Assembly (NCBI GenBank): GCA_947456005.1
Contig: CANGRP010000178.1
Coordinates: forward strand, 1-5,409
Length of the DNA stretch: 5,409 bases
DNA from: Caulobacteraceae bacterium
GTDB taxonomy: Bacteria > Pseudomonadota > Alphaproteobacteria > Caulobacterales > Caulobacteraceae
Direction of reading: 5' to 3'
Part shown: positions 1-5,176 of the stretch, piece by piece
Layout: every line of letters starts with the position of its first letter
How positions within the stretch are numbered: the first letter of the stretch is position 1
Notes under the pieces: generated by a model
Told to the model about the DNA's origin: nothing
Seen by the model: the letters and a program-made list of their open reading frames with translations, nothing else
Database searches by the model: none
Made by a program: the position numbers and the translations under genes

Positions 1-70
1 TAGGCTGGCGGCGGTTCTCAGACGAAGCCCCTCCCGAGGCAACGCCCCCCTCACGCTCGGACGAAGAGCC

Positions 71-499
71 ATGACTCCCCAAGATATGCTGGCCACCTCC
101 CACGTCTCCATCCTCCTCTGGTGGGGCGTGGTGAATGCAGGCTTGAGCGCAGGTGTCCTGCTCCTGGCAAAGGGCTTCTGGCGCGGCGCCTTCGCCATCA
201 ATCTGGTCTGGAACGTCTTCACCTTGGCCACCTGGGTTGTCATCCACCTCGGCTTCCCGGGGCCCGGTGGGTCTCTGACGGCGAGCGAGGCGATGCTTCT
301 CTTCCTGTGCGGCAGTATCGGGCTGGACATCGCAATGTACGGAATGGGAGGCGCCTGGCTTCTGGCGACCGCGCGGAGCCGGCAATCCCCCGTCTTGTCG
401 GGCGCGGCCTATTCATTCTGGTTTCAGGGGATCATCCACTTGACGAATTCGTTCGTCTGGCTGGCCTCCTGGTTGGATCTGCGCTGGGCCTCGCCATGA
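71..499 (+). CDS. Small four-helix integral membrane protein, resembling DUF6992-type proteins
   Basis: A 142-residue protein of unknown function that should sit in the inner membrane. Four hydrophobic segments are visible at about residues 12-33, 40-62, 72-99 and 112-135, joined by short loops, with no signal peptide or soluble domain. The sequence features WNVF (47-50), GLDIAMYGMGG (84-94) and WFQGIIHL (117-124) remind me of the DUF6992 family, whose members carry a similar 'G-L-D' helix and a Q-G pair in the last helix; this is recall, not a search. The ATG at 71 has only a weak, very close purine stretch (GAAGAG, 63-68). A second in-frame ATG at 86 would shorten the protein by five residues without touching a helix. 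The stop overlaps the next start as ATGA (496-499), which points to translational coupling with the decayed monooxygenase gene. No clear promoter is visible in the 70 bases upstream. Confidence 0.72.
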   Translation: MTPQDMLATSHVSILLWWGVVNAGLSAGVLLLAKGFWRGAFAINLVWNVFTLATWVVIHLGFPGPGGSLTASEAMLLFLCGSIGLDIAMYGMGGAWLLATARSRQSPVLSGAAYSFWFQGIIHLTNSFVWLASWLDLRWASP

Positions 500-705
500 A
501 GATCCTGATCGTCGGAGGCGGTGTCTCTGGACTGAGGTTGAGAGCCCTGCCGCGGCAACGGGGATTAAATCCGGCGGTCGCCGGGCGCGAGAGGGTCTGC
601 GGCGACGCCCGCCAGGTAATCGGGGTCTGGCCGCTTGGGCTCCGGAAATGCTGGCGGTGCTGCTTAATCAAATGGAGAACCCAACTTGAACCCTTCCTTA
701 CCTGA
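496..705 (+). pseudogene. Decayed remnant of a FAD-dependent monooxygenase gene
   Basis: The frame opens with MKILIVGGGVSGL, a classic N-terminal Rossmann beta-alpha-beta FAD-binding signature (GxGxxG) of UbiH/PHBH-type flavin monooxygenases. It continues with RQRGLNP and later VIGVWPLGLR (residues about 41-50), which resembles the G-Y-V-I-G-x-W-P-L-G stretch found near residue 45-55 of some members. Between them normally conserved positions look substituted, and after WPLGLR the frame turns into a Cys/Arg/Trp-rich string and stops at 703-705, giving only 69 residues. Intact family members are about 350-400 residues, so FAD and substrate domains are almost wholly missing. The start overlaps the upstream stop (ATGA), and the frame runs 20 bases into the next gene. 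In another frame, a short tail (about 639-689) ends in TGA overlapping the next gene's TTG, consistent with an internal deletion that left both gene ends. A functional short peptide is possible but unlikely. Confidence 0.68.
674..678 (+). promoter_or_regulatory. Ribosome binding site deciding a TTG start
   Basis: GGAGA lies 7 bases before the TTG at 686. It is the best Shine-Dalgarno match in the area and supports TTG as the start of the downstream membrane protein. The ATG at 708 is in another frame, so no early in-frame ATG competes. Confidence 0.6.
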
Positions 706-1327
706 CGTTGTCGACGCCGATTGGGACCGCAACTACGACTTACCCGGCGGCGCTCGCGCCGACTGGCGACGCGATCCTAAGGCGCAGCTTGCCTATGGGG
801 CCTTTCCGACGCGTTCAGAGGTGGCCCTGGTCTGGTTGGCGGCGGTGGCCCTCTTTGCCTGGACGGCTTGGGCGGGCGCGGGTCTTGAGTGGCGCTGGTG
901 GCAATGGGGGATCGCCGCCTTCCTGGCGCTCGACATCGGAGGCGGCGCCGTCGCCAACTGTCTGAACTCCGCCAAGCGCTTCTATCACACGCCTCCGGCG
1001 CCGACCGACTCCCGCATATCGAGGCTGGCGAGGCGCCCGCTTGTCTTCGCTGCGATCCATATCCATGCGCTTGTCGCCGCGCTCGCCTTTGCTCCCGCCA
1101 TGCTGGGCGCCAGTCTGGTCTGGTATGTCGCTCTGCTGGCCGCAGCGGCCTTGGTGAGGTTCACGCCCCTGGCCCTCGCGCGGCCGGTCGCCGCCTTGAC
1201 GGTCACCGCAGCGATCGCCGTTTCCTCGCGGTCCGGCTTCATTGAGGGATTGGAATGGCTGCCCGCGATGATGTTCCTCAAGATCGTGTTTGGCCACATG
1301 GTTCGCGAGGAGCCCTACGGGCGGTGA
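686..1327 (+). CDS. Multi-pass integral membrane protein of unknown function
   Basis: A 213-residue protein starting at TTG with a GGAG ribosome binding site. The first 45 residues are hydrophilic and rich in Asp, Arg and Trp, probably cytoplasmic. They are followed by hydrophobic segments at about 46-66, 72-92, 118-138, 140-158 and 164-181, and a final amphipathic or membrane segment at 190-204. Candidate conserved sites are DIGGGAVANCLNSAKRFYH (83-101), at the end of the second helix, and HIHALVAALAF (125-135). The combination G-G-A-V-A-N-x-x-N-S-x-K-R-x-Y-H followed by a His-rich helix recurs, as I recall, in uncharacterised bacterial membrane proteins, but I cannot name the family. There is no catalytic motif I recognise. 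The TTG start overlaps a TGA in a different frame (687-689), probably the old stop of the decayed monooxygenase gene, so the two were likely coupled. The reading frame is intact and codon use looks coding. Confidence 0.72.
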   Translation: MNPSLPDVVDADWDRNYDLPGGARADWRRDPKAQLAYGAFPTRSEVALVWLAAVALFAWTAWAGAGLEWRWWQWGIAAFLALDIGGGAVANCLNSAKRFYHTPPAPTDSRISRLARRPLVFAAIHIHALVAALAFAPAMLGASLVWYVALLAAAALVRFTPLALARPVAALTVTAAIAVSSRSGFIEGLEWLPAMMFLKIVFGHMVREEPYGR

Positions 1328-1410
1328 AGTTAGACGAGGTTTCGAGCTCGGCGCCTCTTCCTCCCCATGCGGGCGCCCGGTCCAACTCGCAACCCGTCAT
1401 CGACGCCGCG

Positions 1411-1433
1411 CCCTCGCCCGTTCTGGGCGGGGG
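1411..1433 (+). terminator. GC-rich hairpin, possible terminator
   Basis: Nine bases (CCCTCGCCC, 1411-1419) can pair with GGGCGGGGG (1425-1433) around a five-base loop GTTCT. All pairs are Watson-Crick except one G-U, so the structure is stable in plus-strand RNA; the minus-strand RNA has an A-C mismatch there. It lies 84 bases after the stop of the upstream plus gene and suits a transcription end. No run of T follows, so it is not a textbook intrinsic terminator. Confidence 0.35.
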
Positions 1434-1464
1434 TGCGTAGCGAAAGAGGCCAAAGTGATGGGTC

Positions 1465-1495
1465 CTCGAACCTGGCGTCCTGCGGCTGGTTCGGG
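1465..1495. other. Inverted repeat downstream of the minus-strand frame
   Basis: CCTCGAACC at 1464-1472 and GGTTCGGG at 1488-1495 form an eight-pair stem (one T-G pair) over a 15-base loop. It begins 30 bases beyond the stop of the minus-strand mutL/hydratase gene and could help end or protect that transcript. There is no T-tract on either side. Confidence 0.25.
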
Positions 1496-1524
1496 CCTGA
1501 TCGCCGTCCCCGGGCCCTGGCGCC

Positions 1525-2229
1525 TCAGGTCCCCGCCCGTCCCTTCAGCCGCGCCGCCGCCTCTCGCGCCTCGGCCTCGCGGCGGGGCATCATGGGCGCC
1601 ATGAGGGTCTTGTAGGCTTCGAGGATCGCCGCCGGGGCCGTCTCGGGGCGGCCGGAGTCGAAGGGCGGGGCGGGGGCGTATTCCAGGCCCAGCTGCAGCG
1701 TCTTCGCCAGGTCCTCGCCGCCGACCTCCGCCAGAACGGTCAGGGCGAAATCGATCCCCGCCGTGACGCCGCCGCCGGTGATGACGTTACCGTCGCGCAC
1801 CACACGGCCAGGATCGGGCGTCGCTCCGAAAAGGGGCAGGAGATGGCGCCAGGCCCAGTGGCAGGCGGCGCGCCGGCCGTCGAGCAGCCCGGCCGCGCCG
1901 AGGATCAGCGATCCCGTGCAGACCGAGGTGACATAGCGCGCCGACAGGCCCAGCCGCCGCACCTGGGCGACAAACTCCGGGTCCAGGGCCGCCGCCGTGG
2001 CCTCCGCCCCGCCGGGCACGCAGATCAGGTCGCAGGCGGGAATGTCCGCCAGCCGCTCGGTCCGGGCGAAGACCACCCCGCCCTCGGCCTCGATCTCGCC
2101 GCCGGCCCGGCTGGCGACGTGAACCTTCGCCCCCGGGATTCGGGTCAGGAACTGGTGCGGACCGGTGAAGTCCAGCTGGGTGAGCCCCGGAAAGAGGGCG
2201 AAGACGATGTGGAAGGGGGGACGGCTCAT
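1525..2229 (-). CDS. inhA: DJ-1/PfpI-superfamily isonitrile hydratase homologue (domain of the fused frame, or separate gene)
   Basis: Counted from its own ATG this is a 234-residue single-domain class I glutamine amidotransferase-like protein, close to the 228 or so residues of Pseudomonas putida isonitrile hydratase InhA, which hydrates isonitriles to N-substituted formamides. Matching landmarks from memory are QLDFTGP with D20, the nucleophile elbow VTSVCTGSL with C104, LICVPGG (68-74), HWAWRHL (124-130), VVRDGN (143-148), TGGGVTAGIDFALT (151-164) and LEYAPAPPF (182-190). Asp and Cys at these places are the known catalytic residues of InhA. There is no AraC-type DNA-binding domain, so an enzyme is favoured over a regulator; it should be cytoplasmic. 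The extra Ala/Arg-rich C-terminal helix (about 216-234) is also usual for the subfamily. GAGG four bases before the ATG could allow independent translation even though the frame is open to mutL. The natural substrate in this organism is unknown. Confidence 0.85.
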   Translation of the reverse strand: MSRPPFHIVFALFPGLTQLDFTGPHQFLTRIPGAKVHVASRAGGEIEAEGGVVFARTERLADIPACDLICVPGGAEATAAALDPEFVAQVRRLGLSARYVTSVCTGSLILGAAGLLDGRRAACHWAWRHLLPLFGATPDPGRVVRDGNVITGGGVTAGIDFALTVLAEVGGEDLAKTLQLGLEYAPAPPFDSGRPETAPAAILEAYKTLMAPMMPRREAEAREAAARLKGRAGT

Positions 2230-4092
2230 GGGACCTCGTTTGTACCGGCGCCCGAACAGGCGCTCGATGTCAGACAGTTTCAGCTCCACCCAGGTGGGAC
2301 GGCCATGGTTGCACTGGCCGGAGTTGGGGGTGGCCTCCATCTCGCGCAGCAGGGCGTTCATCTCCGCGGCGGTCAGGCGCCGGCCAGCGCGGACCGAGCC
2401 GTGGCAGGCCAGGGTCGAGCAGACCTCCTGGAGGCGTTCGCGCAGGGACAGGGCCTGGCCGGTCTCTGCCAGGTCATCGGCGATGTCGCGCACCAGGCCC
2501 GCCGCGTCGGTCTCGCCCAGCAGGGCCGGGATCTCGCGCACCAGGACGGCGCCCGGGCCGAAGGATTCCACGACGAGACCCAGGGCCTCCAGCTCCCCCG
2601 CCCGGGCCGCGACGCGTTCGGCCTCCGCCGGGTCCAGCTCCACCACCTCGGGCAGGAGAAGGGCCTGGCGGGCGACGCCGCCGGCCTCCAGCTGGGCCTT
2701 CATCCGCTCATAGACCAGGCGCTCGTGGGCGGCGTGCTGGTCCACCACCACCAGGCCGTCGCGGGTCTGGGCGATGATGTAGGTCGCGTGGACCTGGGCC
2801 CGGGCTGCGCCCAGGGGCTGGTCGAGGGCCTCGTCGTCGGCCGGGACCTCGCTGAAGTCGAACGGCGCCCCCGGATCGGCCATGCCAGGCGCCGGTTCGG
2901 CCCGGGCAGACAGGCCCTCCAGTCCCGGCAGGACGGCGCTGCGGCCCGATCCGGCGACGGGGTTCCAGCCGCCCATCCGCCAGGCTGAGAAGCCCTCCGG
3001 CGAGGGCCCCGGACGCCAGCCCTCGGGGCGCAGGGCGGACAGGGCGGCGTCGGAGTGTGTGCTGGCCGAGCGGTGGGCGGCGCCGGCCAGGGCGTGCCTC
3101 AACCCCCCCACCACGAGGCCGCGGACCAGGGCGGGGTCGCGGAACCGCACCTCGGCCTTGGCGGGGTGGACGTTGACGTCCACGGCGTGGGCGTCGACCT
3201 CCAGGTAGAGGGCCGTCACCGGATGCCGGTCCCTGGCCAGGAAGTCGGCATAGGCGCCGCGCAGGGCCCCCTGCAGCAGGCGGTCGCGCACCGGCCGGCC
3301 GTTGACGAACAGGTGCTGGTGCGAGGCCGTCCCCCGGTTCAGGGTCGGCAGGCCGGCATAGCCCGTCAGCCGAATACCTTCCCGCTCATGGTCGACGGCC
3401 AGGGCGTTTTCGGCGAAGTCGCGACCCAGGATTGCGGACAGGCGGGCGAGCCGCCCCTCCGGCCCCGGCGCCTCGGCGGGCAGGCGAAGGACCGCCCGGC
3501 CATCGATCTCGAGGGTGAAGGCCACCACCTCGTGGGCCATGGCCTGGCGCTTCATCTCCTCGGCGATGGCCTGGGCCTCAGTGCGCTCGGACTTCATGAA
3601 CTTCAGCCGGGCGGGGGTGGCGTAGAACAGGTCCCGGATCTCGACCCGGGCGCCGTGGGGGCCGGGAAAGGCCGCCGGGGCGGGCCGTCCGACCGCGCCG
3701 CCCTCCACCGTCAGGCTCCAGGCTTCTGAAGCCCCGCGGGCCCGGGAGGTCAGGGTCAGGCGGGCTACCGAGCCGATCGACGGCAGGGCTTCGCCCCGGA
3801 AACCCAGGGTGGCGATGTTGAGGAGGTCGTAGTCGCCGGCGGCGTCCGGGGCGAGCTTGGAGGTGGCGTGGCGCTCCACCGCCAGAGAGAGCTCATCGGG
3901 CGCCAGGCCGGACCCGTCGTCCTCCACCAGGATGCGCGACAGGCCGCCGCCCTCCACCTGGACCGCGATGCGCCGGGCGCCGGCGTCGAGGGCGTTCTCC
4001 ACCAGCTCCTTGACGGCGCTGGCCGGGCGTTCGACCACCTCGCCGGCGGCGATGCGGTTGACCGTTTCGGGGGGCAGGCGTCTGATGGTCAT
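1525..4092 (-). CDS. mutL: MutL DNA mismatch repair protein, in frame with a C-terminal isonitrile hydratase-like domain
   Basis: The frame gives 855 residues; MutL alone accounts for 1-616. MutL couples MutS mismatch recognition to strand incision. The GHKL ATPase domain (about 1-335) shows E29 and N33 in VKELVENALDAGA, D58-x-G-x-G62, RHATSKL (74-80), TLGFRGEALPSI (95-106), LFYATPARLKF (155-165) and DVNVHPAKAEVRF (305-317). A Pro/Gly/Ala-rich linker (about 336-427) leads to the dimerisation domain (429-616), which carries the endonuclease signature DQHA-x2-E-x4-E (451-462), ACHGSVRAG (562-570), C594-N-H-G-R-P and FGR (613-615). It is therefore probably a nicking MutL, as in species without MutH. 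MutL should end after R616, but TAC (Tyr617) stands where a stop is expected and the frame continues through KRGP into a complete DJ-1/PfpI domain (622-855). The ATG at 4092 is chosen because AGGA lies six bases upstream and MTIRRLPPETVNRIAAGEVVERPA is the canonical MutL start. A real fusion, stop-codon readthrough or a base error all fit. Confidence 0.9.
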   Translation of the reverse strand: MTIRRLPPETVNRIAAGEVVERPASAVKELVENALDAGARRIAVQVEGGGLSRILVEDDGSGLAPDELSLAVERHATSKLAPDAAGDYDLLNIATLGFRGEALPSIGSVARLTLTSRARGASEAWSLTVEGGAVGRPAPAAFPGPHGARVEIRDLFYATPARLKFMKSERTEAQAIAEEMKRQAMAHEVVAFTLEIDGRAVLRLPAEAPGPEGRLARLSAILGRDFAENALAVDHEREGIRLTGYAGLPTLNRGTASHQHLFVNGRPVRDRLLQGALRGAYADFLARDRHPVTALYLEVDAHAVDVNVHPAKAEVRFRDPALVRGLVVGGLRHALAGAAHRSASTHSDAALSALRPEGWRPGPSPEGFSAWRMGGWNPVAGSGRSAVLPGLEGLSARAEPAPGMADPGAPFDFSEVPADDEALDQPLGAARAQVHATYIIAQTRDGLVVVDQHAAHERLVYERMKAQLEAGGVARQALLLPEVVELDPAEAERVAARAGELEALGLVVESFGPGAVLVREIPALLGETDAAGLVRDIADDLAETGQALSLRERLQEVCSTLACHGSVRAGRRLTAAEMNALLREMEATPNSGQCNHGRPTWVELKLSDIERLFGRRYKRGPMSRPPFHIVFALFPGLTQLDFTGPHQFLTRIPGAKVHVASRAGGEIEAEGGVVFARTERLADIPACDLICVPGGAEATAAALDPEFVAQVRRLGLSARYVTSVCTGSLILGAAGLLDGRRAACHWAWRHLLPLFGATPDPGRVVRDGNVITGGGVTAGIDFALTVLAEVGGEDLAKTLQLGLEYAPAPPFDSGRPETAPAAILEAYKTLMAPMMPRREAEAREAAARLKGRAGT
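2234..2237 (-). promoter_or_regulatory. Internal ribosome binding site before the hydratase domain
   Basis: Read on the minus strand, GAGG stands four bases before the ATG at 2229, inside the five-codon bridge between the MutL and hydratase parts. It looks like the leftover or working Shine-Dalgarno of a separate inhA-like gene, placed to work by coupled re-initiation after a MutL stop about twelve bases upstream. Confidence 0.5.
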
Positions 4093-4114
4093 GAGGGGTC
4101 CTGCGGAAGGCACC
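4093..4114. promoter_or_regulatory. Divergent start region with both ribosome binding sites
   Basis: Only 22 bases separate the mutL ATG (minus) from the TraB/GumN ATG (plus). They hold AGGA for mutL (minus strand, 4099-4102, six bases from its ATG) and GGAAGG for the TraB/GumN gene (4105-4110, four bases from its ATG). No room is left for a promoter, so each gene's promoter must lie within the other's coding sequence, or leader RNAs must overlap. I could not pick out convincing -35/-10 elements in this GC-rich sequence. Confidence 0.6.
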
Positions 4115-5176
4115 ATGTTAGCGCGATTCCAGAACCGTCGTCCGACCGTCTGCAGAGCGTCGCGGGAGCGTCCCGGCGCCCTGCGCCCCCTCGTCGCCCT
4201 GGGTGTCGCCGCAACCGTCGCCCTGACCTTGGGGCGCCCCGTCCCCCTGGCGGCCCAGGACCTGCCCCCCGACCCGGACGAGGCCCTGGTCGAGGAACTG
4301 GTCGTCACCGCCCGGTATCCGGGCCCGGCCTTCTGGCGGATCACCCGGGGCGAGGCCCGGGTCTGGGTGCTGGGTGTCCCCTCCCTGGCCCCCAAGCGGC
4401 AGGAGTGGAACCGGCAGCTCTTCGGGCGCTACCTGGCCGCCTCGGACAGGGTGATCCTGCCGTTCAATGGCCTGAGGGTCCGTCTGGCCGGAAGCCCGGC
4501 GGCGGCGGTCGGCTATCTGAGGCTCCGCTCCCTGCGACCCTTCGAGGCCGGCCGGGCGCCGGCGGACCAGGCGCGCTTCGCCGCAGCCCGGGAGCGGCTG
4601 GGCCAGCCGGCGGGGCGTTACGCCGTCTCCCACCCCCTCGCCGCAGGCCTGATGCTGCATAATGACTGGATGGAGGCCAACGCCCTCACCACCACAGACC
4701 CCGCAAAGCTGATCCGTCTGCTCGCGCGCGAGCAGGGGAAGGCGACGGTACAGCGGACCTACGACCTCGGCCCCCTGCTGGCCGACCTGGCGCAGACGCC
4801 AAGGGCCGCCGGCGAAGCCTGCCTTGCGGCGGTCCTCGATGAGGTCGAGGAGGGAGCCGGCGCCGTCCGGGAGGCCTCCCGCGCCTGGGCCCGGGGCGAC
4901 GTGGCCGGCGCCCTCGCCGCAGAGCGGACCTGGGAGCGCTGCATCGCCGCTACGCCGGGCGCCCAGGCCTTCGACGCCCGTTTCAAGGCGGACATGTCGG
5001 GCGACATCCGAAAGGCCTTGTCCGGCCCGGGGGTGCGGATCGCGGTCGTGCCCCTGCGGCCCCTCCTGTCGGAAGGCGGGGTGCTGGACCGGCTTCGCCG
5101 GGAAGGCTTCACAGTGGAGACGCCTGACGACATCCGCGCAGCGGATGAAGCCGACTCTACAGACCCGGAATCTTGA
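4115..5176 (+). CDS. Exported TraB/GumN-family protein with altered metal-site motifs
   Basis: A 353-residue protein. The ATG at 4115 has a GGAAGG four bases upstream. The N-terminus is basic (several Arg in residues 4-24), then a hydrophobic core (26-39) and a likely signal peptidase site near PLAA-QD (47-49), so it should be periplasmic. The mature start carries EELVVTAR (60-67), similar to a TonB box. AFWRITRGEARVWVLG (72-87) followed by LxPKxxEW and SDRVILPF (110-117) fits the opening of TraB/GumN (COG3735) proteins. The C-terminal half has the usual Cys pair (C236, C276), CIAATPGA (276-283), and a VAVVPL-like strand followed by LLSEGGVLDRLRREGFTVETP (317-337), the family ending. The family's G-x-x-H positions read GVPS (87-90) and VPLRPLL (312-318), so both histidines are gone. 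Function is unknown; a non-catalytic role is inferred. It diverges from mutL and its last 20 bases overlap the convergent gene. Confidence 0.7.
   Translation: MLARFQNRRPTVCRASRERPGALRPLVALGVAATVALTLGRPVPLAAQDLPPDPDEALVEELVVTARYPGPAFWRITRGEARVWVLGVPSLAPKRQEWNRQLFGRYLAASDRVILPFNGLRVRLAGSPAAAVGYLRLRSLRPFEAGRAPADQARFAAARERLGQPAGRYAVSHPLAAGLMLHNDWMEANALTTTDPAKLIRLLAREQGKATVQRTYDLGPLLADLAQTPRAAGEACLAAVLDEVEEGAGAVREASRAWARGDVAGALAAERTWERCIAATPGAQAFDARFKADMSGDIRKALSGPGVRIAVVPLRPLLSEGGVLDRLRREGFTVETPDDIRAADEADSTDPES

Larger units (their letters stand above)
1328..1524. other. Convergent intergenic region without a supportable gene
   Basis: These 197 bases separate the plus-strand membrane gene from the minus-strand mutL/hydratase frame, which converge here. 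Small open frames cross it, but none has a good ribosome binding site, recognisable motif or independent start; they are extensions of shadow frames. Two hairpins (1411-1433 and 1465-1495) are the only structure found. No T-tract follows either, so both may end transcription only with help from Rho or not at all. Confidence 0.6.

Noticed and set aside
21..66. Direct repeat GACGAAG at 21-27 and 60-66 before the first gene, considered as an operator.
   Set aside because: Only seven bases, not palindromic, and one copy overlaps the weak ribosome binding purines; chance is likely.
815..1299. Minus-strand frames opposite the second membrane gene.
   Set aside because: Hydrophilic low-complexity shadows; the plus-strand frame gives a coherent multi-helix membrane protein.
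1290..1615. Small plus-strand frames in the convergent intergenic space.
   Set aside because: Pro/Ala/Arg-rich, no good ribosome binding site, and they run into antisense of the hydratase end.
1843..2988. A long plus-strand open frame (381 codons) opposite mutL and the hydratase.
   Set aside because: Its Gly/Gln/Arg/Val-rich sequence has no motif, and it is the usual antisense shadow in GC-rich DNA of a clearly coding strand.
3055..3729. Another plus-strand open frame opposite the MutL ATPase domain.
   Set aside because: Composition (Val, Gln, Gly, His repeats) is an antisense translation of MutL codons; no ribosome binding site or domain is seen.
3857..4114. An 86-residue N-terminal extension of the TraB/GumN frame.
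   Set aside because: It lies antisense to the start of mutL and would bury the signal peptide; the ATG at 4115 has a clear GGAAGG.
4093..4395. A 101-residue upstream extension of the mutL frame on the minus strand.
   Set aside because: It is antisense to the TraB/GumN 5' coding region, has low-complexity Arg/Ser/Thr composition, and the canonical MutL start MTIRRLPP at 4092 has a good ribosome binding site.
4118..4660. A minus-strand open frame (180 codons) opposite the TraB/GumN gene.
   Set aside because: Gly/Gln/Arg-rich antisense translation with no recognisable domain.
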